Shown: piece after piece, positions 1-14,935 of the stretch
Layout of the letters: each line of letters begins with the position of its first letter
How positions within the stretch are numbered: the first letter of the stretch is position 1
NCBI RefSeq assembly: GCF_949628215.1
Contig: NC_134282.1
Span: 16,658,723 to 16,722,722 of the forward strand
DNA from: Phalacrocorax aristotelis
Taxonomy: Eukaryota > Chordata > Aves > Suliformes > Phalacrocoracidae
DNA: 64,000 nucleotides
Reading direction: 5' to 3'
Notes under the pieces: model-generated
The model's input: only the letters and a program-made list of their open reading frames with translations
Told to the model about the DNA's origin: nothing
Databases searched by the model: none
Translations under genes and position numbers: made by a program

Positions 1-3000
1 TCTTGTCTGGAGCTACTTTAGGCATCTGTACTCTCAGCTGCATTACTGAATAGAGGCAAAACTGGAATAGCAAGGGATACTTGGTGAGCTGTATTTTGCA
101 ATGTACTTACAGAGAAATATGTGCCTAAAATCTTCTGTTGAAACACGACAGTCCACTTTTCTCACAGAAGATGAAATAACGAAAGGATTGCATATTTTAG
201 TCGTGATATTTAATGCAGCTGTGGGAGTAGCTCAGCTGCTCTGGTGATGGTTACAAGAATTAAATAATAATGATACCTTGTTCTACGTAGTATCTGCCAT
301 CCATAGATACAGATCTGGGATGGGGCATGTCATTATTCTTGTTTGGGAGGATCCAGGCACTGTTGCAATACCAGTAATACAAGTTAACTGTTATCGACAC
401 ATGCACCCTGGGAAATTCATACCGTTCCAAAATCCTAGCCTGCCTCCACCAGTACAAATTAGGGTCTTAAGGCCAATGTCATTAATTTTCTCTGATTTTG
501 ACAGAAAGCCAGAATTCAACTTTAGACTTCGTTGCAGGGCTCATGAATTAAAGTTCAAGACCAAGTTTCCAGAGATTGTTTTAAGGCTACAGCTGATGGC
601 GAAGCCCCAAACCACACCTACTTATTGTGCTTTAATGGGAAAGGTTTCAGACCCTTTTTGCTTATAGATTAAAAGAATCAGCAATTCCTACTGTAAAATA
701 AGGGTAATATTGCACACTTGGCCTCAGTGCTGTCATAAGGATTATTTTTGTATTGCTATTTTTTCTCCCATCCTCTCTCCACTCTTGCTCATGCTATTTC
801 TGTGCAGGTTAAAATGCAACACAGTTACACCCTAGAGTGAATTATACTATAGTTTGAAGAGCAATTCAGTAAATAGAAAACATTTTTTAAAGCACAAAAA
901 AAGCAGCATTGTGCCACAGTTTTGGGGCAGGGAGCAAAGAGTTGCATTATTAAGTGAAACCACGGCGGGGACTTAAATAGCAGAGGAATGTGTTGGTGTT
1001 TAGCCAGGACACTGGAGCTGCTGGCATTGCAGCTGCTGTGAAAATATTCCACAGAACTCCAGTAACAAGTGTCCAAAGGCCTCGGTCTGCTGCTGTTCTA
1101 TTCCCGTTAGTCAGTTTAGAGCTAGGAGCACGGGAGGAGCCTGGGTCATACAGCTCAGTTCTCTGCCATGTCAGGCACAGTGTTGTTTATGGTCCTTTGC
1201 ATGAAAGGACCATGCTTCAGCTTAAATCAGGTTTGTGTTTTCTGCCTGTTACTCCTTCTGGGAGATTCTTTTAGGCTGTCTGTGTCCCTGATGCTCAGGA
1301 ACCTTTGTGTCATTTCCATCACCAGTTTATTCCCACATGTTCTGGCACCAACATCAGCTCTCATTTCAGTAGTTGTTTTGCTCACTGCTCCTTACTCAGG
1401 TGTTTTTATGGAGATGGTTCTTGCCTCCTCTCCCCGCTGAGCTACACAGAACTGGCTTTTCAATCTTCTTTCCTAAATGACTCTCAGCTCACCTCAGACC
1501 TCTTCCCTCCATCTGCTCTGGTTTCAATTAATCTTAAAGTGCATATGGATGACCGAAAGTAGTTATAGTATTAAATGGGAGAAGGTCTCACGATGCTTCA
1601 TACAAGGATATTAAAGTCCCCATTTCTCACTGAAATATCTCACCTGGTAATCCCAAGATTGCATTTATCTTTCTGCAACTAAGCTGTAGTGGTGACGTCA
1701 TATTTCTCCTCCATTTTTGCTTGCAATGGTAAGTTCCCAGGCTGAATCAGAAACTTGCTACTATTCTCTTGTCAGTTCCCAATTCTCTTATATTTGTCCC
1801 AACTCTCAGCCTGCACGCAGTTTTCAGGTTTGTTTGTTCTTAGCCAGCATTTCTGATACCGGGATATCAAGGTAGTTTCATAACTTCTAAAAGACATGTT
1901 CCCACTTGTTACTTTACTCACACCCACCTAACCCATTTTTCTTCCTTCCTAGTTCAGGAAACAAGGCCTAGACTACATATAATTATAGTCTGTGTAGTTA
2001 TAAATGAATGTGCCTTCTGTGTTTTACACCTACGTTTTAACTGGCTTTGAGAAGAACACGCCTGATAACCTAAGATACAGGACATAGAAGAAACTGGAGA
2101 ATGACACACATTTCTAACATAGAGCACATGGACCTCCCATCTGCTTCTGTCAAGGAAGCTGAGGTTACCCACACGTGGGCGTAAGGGCTGAATATTTTCT
2201 GCTGAGACCATTTTCCAGAGAGGAGCCTGTGCTCGGCTGTGCAGGCTTTCAGACAGGTATGCACTGCTCCTTCACCAAACTGCAAGAGGAGTTGCAACTG
2301 TATCTCTGCCAGGTGAGCTTGACTAACGCAGAACATGTATTCTTCGCCATATTGACTATGTCCAAACTAGATCTCAAATCATCTCACTCCGCAGTGAGGC
2401 ATGTTGTGTGAACCTCTATAAAAACCCTGCACAGCGAGGAGGGATTGGAAGCACAGCTTTGTTATGAGTTCATCTATGTTTATTCCTGAGGATGTAGCAA
2501 ATAGCTGATGTCCATGTTCATGTGCTAAATATCGTTAGTGTCTCTTCCTCTGTGTTACCATGGTGGTAGGGCTGCTAATGCAAATGGTTCGCAAATGGCA
2601 ACTTGACCTTACATGACTTGCACCTAAGTCCATTCAAATCTCTGTCACAAATGTTTTGATACAGCCTAAGGCCAGAGGTATTTTCCAGTTTTATGAGTCT
2701 GTGTTTCATAGAGGCTAAAACTATTTCAAATCAACAATGGAGAGGAATATCTTATCCCGCCAAAGGCAGGCAGGTATCTGACCCACAAGTACACAGTTGG
2801 ACACAGTTTGTGTTTAAGATGCCTGAACACCCTTCTGCACAACACATTCAAACATACCGAATTTGTATAAATTGCCTGACTGTGGACTTTGCAGGGACAC
2901 TCAAACGGGGTTGGCATTTCAGTTGGGCAAGACCAGCATCTGCTTCAGTCTTTGAAGAAAGCATCTACCTTGGGCACTAATTAGCTGCAGCTTACCTTGC

Positions 3001-6000
3001 TTGCTCACTGATGCCAGCAAGAAGCAGCAGACTGTCAGCGGATTAATAAATCTGCCTTGGTCGTCTAGGCAATTCCCTACGGCTAGGGATTTCTGCACAG
3101 AGGGGTCTCTGAAGTTGTTTTCAGACACCTTGCTTATCTGGTTGATGGTTTGCTAACACCATTGCAAAAGGGAAAAGGCACCAAAGTAACATGCTGTCTT
3201 TCCTGGGTAAATGGAGCCAATTAAAAGATCTTAAGAAAGTAGGAAAAGCCTTAATATGTCCTGTTTTTACCCTACCTAACTGTAAAATCTCTTCCTGTCT
3301 TGACATAAGTTTATACAGATGTTTTGACACTTAATAGTTTTTTCAATAGCCTTTTTTTGCTGAACAAAACCCAGCTTTTCTGAATATCTGTCCCATGATG
3401 ATCTGCAATGGTTCTGGAAAAAAGAGAACACCAGGTCTGGTGAATGAAAAAAAATTCCATTACCACAATCCAAAAGCTTATTATTATAATCAATAACAGT
3501 TTACTATTTCTCCTAAAAATGCAAGATCATTCTGCAGAATGGCCTTTTAAATCTTTGATTTTACTTCAGCAGTGACGAAGCAACATTAACCTTTAGACTC
3601 TCCGTTTATCTGTGCATAAGTTAAGGGTTTCTTAAGGAAAACAATCCTTTTGTGTAACTCTTTGAAAGGTTACACAAGCAACAGAAGATTTTAGGAGCAA
3701 ACTCCAGAAACTGCAGGAAACCTTACACAGTCCCTGGAGAGGGCAGCTGCAGATTAGCAGGGCCTTGATGTAGGGAGATGCTGTTACTTGCCAAAATCGG
3801 GAATTCCTCTGTACCAGGCTGGTGGGTTTTAACCAAAGGGCAGGACCCTCTGCTCCTGTTAATCAGCACTGCGCTGACGGAGCTCTAGCAGTTCATGCTG
3901 GTGGAGGTTCTTGGCAATGTTGATCGCTGTGGTTAGGCAAATACCCATGTGTACAAAGAGTGATTCCTGGCATCCTTGCAGCTCATTTCCTAGGTTAGTG
4001 TATTTCCAGGCATTTGAAAGTTCCTTTCTCTTAGTAGCTGCTATCCATCATTATAAAAATGAGCATAACAGATGAAGCAGAATCACCAGTTTTTCTCCAA
4101 CTCCATTGACCTCACTGGATTTACATTAGACAAGACTTTGGTGTAATAAATTTGCATTTGCACAATTACTAGGAACGTGCTGTAATTCCTCCCACACCAA
4201 CTGCTATTGATCTCCCGGGTGCCAGATCAGCGCAATGCAGCCCCGTGCAGCTGCAGTGAACCAGCTCCAGTGGCAGGAGCAGGGGGACATGCTAGTGTTG
4301 CTGGCACTGTGTCACAGCAACGGTGCTGCTTGGACGTGGGTGGCTTCTGCTAAAGGCCCACCCCACCCCTTTATCATTACCTCCTGAAGCACTAGGGTGG
4401 AAAGTTTCTGAAGCAGCCTTCTGGCAGATGCAGGAAGGGAAAATAGTCTAACAGATCGATCTGTTTTTAAATGGAAATCAGTATGATTATAAATGTCATC
4501 ATGAGCTCTGTGAAAGCAGAGGGCAGGACTCAGGGATGTTCCTGGTAACTTCTAGTCCTGGGTTTCCACATCTAACTTTAAGGGAAAACCAGAAGTCCTT
4601 AAGATTATTTTCTTTTCTGTAGCAGGAAGAAGGATTGAGCCAACATTTGCAAAGGTGCAATAAATGTTACTTCCCTCCTAGGGCATAACAAGTGTGGACA
4701 AAGGTTTCTGAGGGAATGGGTGAGCCACAGGAATTTTTAATTAATTGCAGATGGTATTCGGAGAACAGCTGTAAATATCAGCAGAGGAAGTATTCAATTT
4801 GTATGAAGAATGATGAAAGAATGCTGCCTGTGTGTGTGGGTACAACAACCTACGGCTCTGACAGGAATGTGGGCACCTCGAGGAAAATGCTTTGGTTAGG
4901 GCAGTTAATTACTGCTACATAATTTGACAAAAAAAGACTGAATTAAGTCAACAGAAATTGGGTAGATTTATAGGCAGCCTTAAGACACAAGACACACTTA
5001 TGGAAACTTTTTTTTTTTGGAAGCAGATCACCCACCTGCCTCTTCCTTATGAAATGGGAGATCTTAAAGATCACTGAAGAGGAGGAAATCAAGAGCAACG
5101 CATTTGTTAGCAAGTCATAAATTTGCAGGGAGAAAGCGAGGGGAGCAGAAAAAGAGTGAACTTGAATTTCACAAGGGCGAGAGGCACCCTCAAACCCCAG
5201 CAGTTGCTCGGCTCATGGCAGAGAGCCATCGACTGGGAGATGCAAAGTCGCAAAGCAGCATCTGACAATGAAGTTCACAAGTCGTTAACCAGCGATGTAA
5301 AGATGAGCTCGACAGGCTGCGAGTTAAATGACCTCCCAGGTTTAACACTTAATCTTCATAACATGCCAGAGAAACTTCTGAAGAGAGTAATTGGCCAAAA
5401 GGAAATGAACAATAAACCCTATGATGGAAGTCAATGCTCCTGGAAACTTTTATTATTTTTTCAGTTAAATTTCTCTGTATTATTATTTGTCTGTGTAGTG
5501 CATGGATGAAGGGTCCGGGATGAACTGAAGTCCTCTGCCCATCCTCAGGAGGCTGAAGTTACAGAATGTTTCAAAGCAAGGTTGCTCAACCTGGTAAACA
5601 TAAAATCTTCATCTGATCTGAAACAAAAGGTGTCCTTTCATGTTTGAGCCACTCAACTTTTTTTAAACTATTTAAAATGCTTTAAATTTGCATTTTTTCT
5701 TTAAAATTTGACTTCTATTTCAAGCACATTAAAATTCTCCCCTCTACTCTTTTTTAGTCAAAACTCTTCACTGAATTCTTCTTTAGTTTATAAATAGTTT
5801 TGGTCCTCTAAACCATAATTTTTATGACTTTCATATTTCTGGAAAAAGGCACTGCTATTATTAGTAACTTACAGCCTTCAAGATATTACCCAAAGTATTG
5901 TCAAACAACTTCTCTTCCACTAGTACTGGGAGGGCACCCTATTAAATGGTTATTTTTGCTTTGACCAGTCACTTCAGACAGGTTTCTCAACCCACAGTTG

Positions 6001-9000
6001 TGCAATCAGTTAGCAAATTATTTTGAGGTTGAAAATACCCTTAGAGGAAATTTTCAGTTTGTTCTCACATGGTCGTGTGCTCCCAGCCGCCTTTCTCTCG
6101 GCTGAGCCCAAATCCCTATGTCTGGGTTCACCAAGAATGATGCCTGGCCATACACGTGAGATCCCACCCCAATGGCGAAGTGCATTGTGTTGGGTCATAT
6201 TAAGTCAGGAAAAAGTTGTGTACCTGGTGCTGCAGTATAACATGGGGAATTCAGTATTTCTGATGCAAACATGGGTTTATGTGGAGGGAGCTGTTTGGAC
6301 AAGAGCTGTGACTTCCCATTGCTTTCCAGATGTATCTCTGCATAATGCCTGGCTGGTGCCTCCCCTTAGCTCCACTTTCCTCCTCTTGCCACACCTGAGA
6401 TACAATTATAACCTATGTCATCTGTACTTAAGTGAGGTTTAGGGTATAATTTTTAGCATGTTCAATATCTAAAGATCTAAATAAAAGTTCTCCCTTGCAA
6501 TGGGTGATAGTAGAAAAATTAACAGAAAATAAATGTCTCCTGCCAAGCCAGTTAAATAACTTGCAGTCTGGACATCCTCGTGAGGATAAATATGGGGCTG
6601 CAACTTTTCGTTTCCCCATGAATGCTCTGCTTGGCTGGTGAAAAGAGATTTCCTTAAGGTTTTTATCCGGTGAAATCACCTAACCTATCATTTCAGGCAT
6701 GGATTTTTCTGCTCACACATGCTGTCAGTTGTTCTGTGGGGTTATTTCTCATGCAAACCAAAATAGTTCTTGATTTAAAATGTTCTTCAACCTGACTGTT
6801 CACATGATAAATGACATAATGGAGTAGCATTCGTTAGCACTAGAAGCAAACTCCAAAATAGAACCAGACAATCACTAAACAAACATTCTGTAATTATCTG
6901 TTTTCTCCTGTCCAGCTGAACGATGAAGAAAGTGGCACTGTGTGGAGCTGATGATTAGAGCTGGTCATTTAGGCAAGAAAAAATATCGGATTCAAGTATA
7001 TTTCATCAATCAGTATGGAGGGAGCTGGTTTCAGCTGATGGGACAAACATTGTGGTAGATGTTGATTGTTTTCCTTGTGTTGACTCCCACTGACTTCCCT
7101 TTTTATACTTTTAATCTGTCTCCTACATCACTTCATGCAGCCTTCTTTAGCTTATTTTCCTCTACCTTGCATTAATAATTCTATTGCTTTCAGGCATGCC
7201 CTTGAACTTCAGCCATTACCAACACCTTGATATACATCTTTGGACATGTCATGCTATATATCACATTATACATGTTTGAATACTACATAGAGGTGATTGC
7301 ACGTAGGCATGTCCTCATAAGAACCGCAAGAGTCTCTTACAGACCTTTGTTAGTCCTTCTTTGGAGCTCATTAGCCCATTATCTGGCAACATAATAGTTT
7401 TATTCTGAGGCACACCATTATTTCAATTACAGAATGATCATAACAAGGCTCTCTGCTCATTAGGACTTCATCACTTAGTCTACAGATGGGAACCTGTATA
7501 TATCTTAATTAAAAGAAAAAAAATTGCTTGTTGTTTAAACATGAGTTTAACCTTAAATACTATCCTACAAACTAAGGGCAAGCTTCAGTGCTTTTTTACA
7601 TATAGCGAGGTAACCTCTGCATGATGCACTGGTGGCTGAGCAGCAGCATGGTCCTTTCTGCAGGGCAGTAAAGCCAGGTCCTGCCTGCTGGTAGAGCTGC
7701 AGGGAGTTTGGTTTCTTGATCTGCCATTCTGGTTTCTTAATATGCTATTCTGGCAAACATTTTATTTGTTGAATGAAGAATCAGTTCCTTTCAATGGGAA
7801 GCACAACTTGTCGCTACAGAGTATCCTGAAGGGAAGAGTTCAAGAATTACTTGTTCAAAATATTCAGTATGTATTTACAAACAGTGAGGCACAGCCAAAA
7901 AACAACTGCAATGCAGGGTGACGTTTTGTCATTCCTGAAAGTATTTATGACAGATATTATCATTAGTTTAACTCCTGATGATCCCTAACAAGGGAATGTT
8001 TGGCATCGTGAAATTTTGCGGCTTCTGCAGAACAGGATCTCTGAAACAACCATTGCCTGAGTCCTCGCTGGGGCTTGTTCTAGGTCATGAAAACCCAAGC
8101 AAAGTGGATTGCTAGAGACCTGCCTAAAGCAGCAGTATGTGTCCCCAGTGTAGCAGAGCTGGTGAGTCCCACAGGACTCCTCATGTGCCTGCCTGCGGAG
8201 GAAAGGAGCTGTTGCAAGTCCCCAGGGAGCACCTTTCCATTTCCCTCTCCTGCTGTAGCCAGGTGTGCTTGTACTTCTGGAAGTAGCTAAATGAGTCCTC
8301 TGCATTTCAGTTATATATCCAAAGGGCATCTGCTTGTCTTATTACTGGTAGCATCTGTCATCTCTTCCCAAAACAACTCTCCAGGCATGAAGTACATAAA
8401 ATTTGGTGGTACTATGGAAAAATCAACTACTGATAGTTTCTGTAGCAAATAAGGGACACACAGACTTGCATTCAACACAAGAAAGAAGGTTTAATATGCA
8501 AAGAAAAAACTCAAAACACATCTGTTTTCCTCTTTCCATTAACCTTTAAGATTAGCCTAGAGAAATATGGAAGGTCTGTCCTTTCCTCTTCCCACCACTA
8601 TGTTTGGTACAGTGTCCGGGGCTTTACTTGGTAAAGTGCTATCAGGCAAAGGCAGCTCTATCTTATGTTGTCTTGTAATAAGCAGTGGATTAAGGATACA
8701 AGCACGGCTACTTCATCACCATGACATTCAGTAAATATGAGTGCTTTGAACTGCTTTGATTCCAAGAGCAGGGGGAGCAATGATTGATTAAATCTTCAGT
8801 GTTTAAGATCAGAAATAAAGTCAGGAGGATGCTGCAAAAGGCCAGGAAAACTACAGGAAATATTGACTGAAAGTCACTTCAAGTGTTAGGGAGCATCTTG
8901 TCCTCCCAGACCCAGGGAAAACATTTAATTTTTTTTATAAATTTTTTTTAAATCAAACTCATTCTGCTAGTAGATATTATTCTGGTCTTCCCAATTTTTA

Positions 9001-12000
9001 TATGCTCAGCAGATTATGCAATATCAAGTCAAATATTATTGCTCAAGGATTCGTGCCTTGTGGTTTGAAGATGCAACCCACACGTGGAAGTGCTGGGGCA
9101 GAAGTGGGACGGCCTGTGTCCACCGCTGCCAGCAGTGAGAGCAGGGACTGGCAGGAGCAAGCAGAGGTGCTGGCTCATGGCCTGCCTGCCCGGTTGGCAG
9201 ACACATGAGTATGCCTGGGAGAACTGGGAATTTATTGGCTTTAAAGATTAATCAGAAAAGTGGAAGCATTGCTATAAGACCACTTGAAATCAAATTGGGT
9301 GAGCACCCCCCATCTCTGTTTCATGCTGAACCACTCCCAGTGCAATACACGATTTTTTAGAAGCTTTAGGCAAGGGTTGAATTGGTCAGGTCTTAAGAAT
9401 AATGTTGTAAAATTAAAACTTATGAAATTACAAATATAACAATCAATCAGCATTTTTCTTTCCTTACTTTTTGAAAATATCTCTTTCATTACTTTTTTAG
9501 ACAAAATTATTGAGTATGGCCCACATTAATTTTTTTTTTTTTGCCAAAGTATTGTCTTCATAAAAACCAGAAAATTCTGACTATCTCTGCATATAAATGA
9601 ATGTTTTCAGCTGTGATTTTCTTACTCCCAAGGGAATTAATGAGTAAAGAAGCAGCTCTTCATAATGCATGTTTGCATGTGTATATGTCTGTATATGGAT
9701 ACTATATTGCTTATTTATTATTTATGCCACAGGAGCTTATTCAAAACATCGCTCTATCTTTTCCTTTGAAAATACTCATCTAGAAAAATTACTGGCCTGT
9801 CTTTCCATCTTGTTTCTTTCAGTGACAGCTCAGGTCCCTTTTTGTGACCCCGCAGTGGGCTTCAGTGCAATGCCCCAGCCTCTGCTGTGCTTGAGCTGGG
9901 AGCTGGAGGGCCTGATTCATTCTTGTGGTTCCAGTTGCTGGTACATCTGAGACCTGCTGTAAGACACCGGATAATTTGTTTCACTCCTTGTGTCTGCTCT
10001 AGCCCTCCCCTGCAGTGATGGCAATGAGGAGAGGCATTTGGACATACGCGGGATGCAGTCCATGGTCCCCCGGAGGCAGGCCTGCCCGCACGCTGCACCG
10101 GCACTGTGCTGCCCCGAGGAAAGCCTCCGTCACTCCCTGGTGAGCTGGGACCTGAGATTTCAGCATCCTGCTAGCAATGCCAGTCTTCTGAGGTAGCAAG
10201 ACACAGAGGGCTCTTTTGATTAAAAATAGGTCAAGATTTAATTGAGATGAAGATACATTTTCGGATGTGCAGGAATTTGAACCAGCATTGAACCCATCTT
10301 TTTTTCCCCCATTTGATGCTCCTGATTTGAAAGATGGATTTCTGGAATCCATGGTGACCCAATAATGACCCAATGATGCTCTCCCCTCACTGCCCTCTCC
10401 CCGAAAGTTTTCCTGAAGTTTTATTCATCATTTCACACATCACTAAGTAAACATCCCCTTTCCTGTCACTGGCCTGATGGAGACTTACTGCATTACCGTG
10501 TAAAGCAGAAGGATCATGATATGAAATGCAATACAGAAGCACAGGCAATTTCGGTATCCTTGAGGTATCTCTGCCAGGAGCATGGAAAGCAGTTCAATTT
10601 CAAGCGTAATGAGATTAATTTGTGAGTCACTTTTATTGAACCTTCTGTGATTTTGCTATTCTCTCCAACAATTACAAGTCTTAACTAATAAACAGTGTTA
10701 TTATATATAATAGGGAACCATGTATCTCTGTGCCATGTGGCTGGAGAGGATAGACTTCAGCTTGATTTTTTTAATATTTTCCAATTAGATGACCAGGCAT
10801 TAGTGTTCAAACCTGTTTGAAATAGGGTTCCAGTCATGGCTCCTTAGCAACTGAAGTAATGTTAAATTAAATTGATAAATGATGATCTAAAAAAATGAAG
10901 AACTCCAGCAGAGAGATTAATTTGTGATGCCCTTTTAGGAAAGATTTATGGGATGTGATGTGCATTTCGTATCTGCCAAGTGCAATCATTCATCACCTGA
11001 GTACACAAGCTTTGCAAAACTGTTTTCTGATGAAGTGTAAAGTTAGATCTACTCACTCATCCCATCTGGCTAGGAGAGATCTACCCCTTTGTTAAAGCTC
11101 CTCTTCTCACCCTGGCTGCAGCCCTGGGAGACCTGGCCAGCCTGGGAGATGGCAAGGCTGTCACTCAAGGCACTGGCCAACCGTTGGGCACTGGGACATC
11201 GTCTCCTAATGCCCCTCAGCCCTGATGCTATGGACCAACACTCTCCAGCACCGTTTTCTGCCACACTGTTCTACTTCTCTTTATTCGCGAGATACTGCAC
11301 TTATAAACAAAACAAAACCACAGCCTCCACATCCCAAATCCCATTTTATCATTCCTCCTCAGTTTAATTAAAACCATGGTTTGAATCCAGCATGTGGAAG
11401 ACACTAAGACTAAGCCTATTTATTTTTGGTGAGAGCCTGCTTGCTCCAGTCACAGGGGCCAGGTGGCGTGTCCCTGCCTCCTACGAGCTAGTCCTCCAGA
11501 GGTTTTCACGTAGGGCAATGCTGAGACAGATCAGTGAGGGGTCGGGATGGTAGGAATGAGGTTTGGGGTGGACCTTGTGTGCACAGTGAGGTGATGCTGT
11601 GCCTACCTTTCTGAGCCCACCCTGGGAGCCTGCCTTTATATACCTGGAGAAGGGGATCAATGCTCAGGCCAACGCAAGACTGCAGGTGCTTCTTCTGGGC
11701 TGAGCTCCCCACCCATTTCCATGGCTTTCCTCTGGACTATCCTAGCATGTGCCTCTGCCCTGCCATGACTTCCAGCTCCTTCACAGTGAAGTCGCTTATA
11801 ATTACCTACTTGTTTTATACCCTCCAGTTCCCTTTTCCTTTTCACTGATTGCTTTATGTTGCAGGCAGTCCTTCTGATATGCACTTCATCAGTTTGTGAC
11901 AGGAAGATGGCTCAATGGGCAAGCGCTGAATAAACAGCAAGAGCCCAAAACTGGAAATAGGGATTGCTCTGCTGAGCATAGTTCTCGTGTCCTCAGTATC

Positions 12001-14854
12001 ACAATGGTCAGGGGAAAGTAACAGAGTAATTATAAGTTATGTTTCTTCTGTACCTCTATTAGTGTGAATCTAGTTTATGCATCAAAACAGAAAGGCTTTC
12101 CAAAAAATACTTCATTGTTCTGCAAATTCTCCTATATCATGGTGATGTCCAATTTCTATCTGAATTGTACGTGGCTCTTGTCCTCAATAATTTCCAGCAG
12201 CCTTGTATTTCATGGGGCATTTATACACTGGCTGTAAAATATTTGATGGACTTTAAAAGGTTGGATTAAAGGATTTGACACCATGAGCTACCTGCCAGTT
12301 GGCTGCCAGTGCCTTCTAACTTCATTTCCTCTGTTGTTGCTATTAAGCAAATTCTTTCCCAGAAAGTATTTCCAATTTGCCTTGACGGTGGCAGTGATTC
12401 TCAAAGTATCTTCAGGTTCTTAATCTTTGATAAAGACTGAAACAACAGTCCCAGGCCGGCCTCCATCAAATCAACTTATCTACTCCCATGGGATTGCATA
12501 GTCTTGAGCATTACATTATGCCCCAATCCTTTCCCCTGAAGCCAAAGACATTAGAGATGGAAGCAGCCACCTCTGTGTTAGTTATTCCATCTCCAGGTGA
12601 ACTAGTCCATCATTAGGTTAAGTGGTCCACCTGCTTTCCCAGACAACATAGAGCTGAACTTTACGACGTGTTCTCTACTCCCCTTCTTAACAGGTTTTAT
12701 AGCAGGACTTATCCCTGCTTCTTATTCTGCAAGTGTAACCCACAGACTAATAAACCGGTCATTTGCTGCTGATAGTCACCTCTTGCCTCTTGTGACAGTC
12801 CTGTGTGATCTTTCCCTGCCATGAACAATGCCTTACATTTTCCAATATCTGTGGAGAGTAATAGATGCCCATGGAGTCTATACAGCCAAAACCTTCTTTC
12901 TGGTTTGAAAACACAGTCTTTCTAGCATTATTTCCCAACAGCCTGCAAAATGCCAGACTATGGGTCATCAAAGTAGTACAGGAAGCCCAGGTGACCCATT
13001 GGTTTTAGTGGAATGGATCTTTTTTAAATGCAATATTCCTACTGTTCTGTTGATTTTTAGAAAATGACATAAAATATTCATAGACTTCTTGTGAGCCCCA
13101 AGAGAACAGGTGTTTTTTCATGGAGCAGAGAGGAGTTTGTGGCTCCCTTTCACTTTTAATTTCCCCAGCCATTAATTCTGTTTGTAATGTTTTGGATGTG
13201 GCATTGCCTTTCCCTCGCTCCATGCTGTCCTCAAGCTCTTCAGGCAGACAACAGCTCTATCACAACTGGGTGTGATGCTGGAACTTAGCATCTTTCAAGG
13301 AAGACAGTTTCCAAGTAAAAGTATCCTTGGGGTAATTCTAGATTTATTGGATCAAGTCTTTAACCTCAAGAGGTAACGCTTGCTGTATTTTATATAGAAA
13401 ACAATTTTCCCTGCCAGATGAAATCTTAGGGCAAGTGTCTCTTATTTTATATAGCCACTTGGGCATTTCTCTATTTTGGGATTAATGGTGATGGTGTAAT
13501 TTAGATTCTGTAAGAACTTGAGACAGATGGATTTACAGAGTTATCAGTCTAGCCACATACAGGCGGCTTTGCTTTAACTGAATTTAGTGCCAAGGAAAGA
13601 AAGAACTTGATGAAAGTCTTTCACCTACCTTGAGAATAAAGGTCCAGCTGAGGCAGGACCAGCACACTTTGCCTTTATTGCCAGTGCAGGCAGTAACTGC
13701 AGGTGGGATAGCAGAGGAACAATGGCTGGGAGTGCTGTCACAGCCTGCACAGAGCAGGAGGGTTTGCTGCCTTGTGGTGCCTGTCCCACGGCTTGAGCTG
13801 AATGGCAAAGACTTGTGAAACAGTCCAAGGGAGGCTTGTAACCCACCTGGCAACCCTGTACTGGAGCTGCCTTTGTTTGCATCACCTAATCTCCTAAAGA
13901 AACAGGACAGCATGATCATTTGACTGATGGACTGATGTCCATCCATTTCATTCCTGTGGCTTCACAAACTGCTAACCATTTTTAGTCTGATTTGAATAAT
14001 CTCAGAACAATTAAAACATAATAGCGACTTCCCACAAGTTTAGGGAAAAATAGCTGACTAGTAGAAATGAGAGAAGTGTTAATGGTCCCCTGAGGAGGAA
14101 GGCACATCAAATACAATGACGTTGGGACAATATGAGTCTCAGGCTGTCAAGCTAAGACCTCAAGCAGGAAAGGACCATCTCCCTAACCAGGGCCAGCTTC
14201 TCAGCTTTACCCAGTGCAGCAGAAATGCCAGTCTCCCCATTGCCTCACTCAAAGCCTGGCCACCTCTCTTTTTTCTCGCTGTGTTGGCAGGAGATTTGTG
14301 AGTACATCACCATGTGCTGTTTCAAGCTTCATTTGAATAAGCATCCCATATAATAGACTTTTATAGCTCTCTTTCTGTGAATTCTAAATTAACACAACTA
14401 ATTAAAATGTTCCAAAGTTTTATGTAAATAACTAATTAGCATTTAAGAAGGAATAGTAAATTCACAGATGGTTGTGCTCCATTCAGGGCTCACTCTGCTC
14501 ACACTGGCTATAGCCAGTGCAGTGTTGGGTCCCTGGTGCAACATCCTCCCTGGCAGAAACCAACTGCCCAGGTTTCACCCCAATGATGACCCAGCACCAT
14601 CAGCCCTGCCTGCAGGCAGTGGGAACTCTACGGCTTGCAGGATTAGGCCCATTCTTTCTGTCCGTGACATCAGAGCTTGCAAGAATAAGAAGAGCATGGA
14701 TGGGAACCTCAAGGAAGATGAGGTCTGTGCACAGGAGATGAGGTGAGTGTCTGAGCTGTAATTTTCAGTGCTCATACTGACGTTGCTCTGCCTAAAAGGC
14801 ATACCATACCTTTTTGGTGTGCAGGCTATGACACTTAACACAGCACAGCTGAAC

Positions 14855-14935
14855 CTCAGCGCTCCTGGGTTCCAGCCCCAGCACTGCCACTGAGTCCCTG
14901 AAAGTCTCTGTTCTGTCACTCAAACACTGTGCCCA
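14855..14935 (+). repeat. MIR-like (CORE-SINE) remnant
   Basis: The stretch reads as a degraded copy of the 5' half of the MIR SINE: a 'cctgggttccagccccagc' segment, then 'actgccactgag', then a 'tctgttctgtcactcaaa' segment, in the order and spacing of the MIR consensus. The match is from memory, not an alignment. It is heavily diverged, as expected for an element active before the amniote radiation. Confidence 0.55.

Noticed and set aside
278-667. 129-codon frame near the left edge as part of IL1RAP or another gene
   Set aside because: It is on the + strand, whereas IL1RAP should be on the minus strand. No immunoglobulin, TIR or other domain pattern is visible and there are no flanking splice sites.
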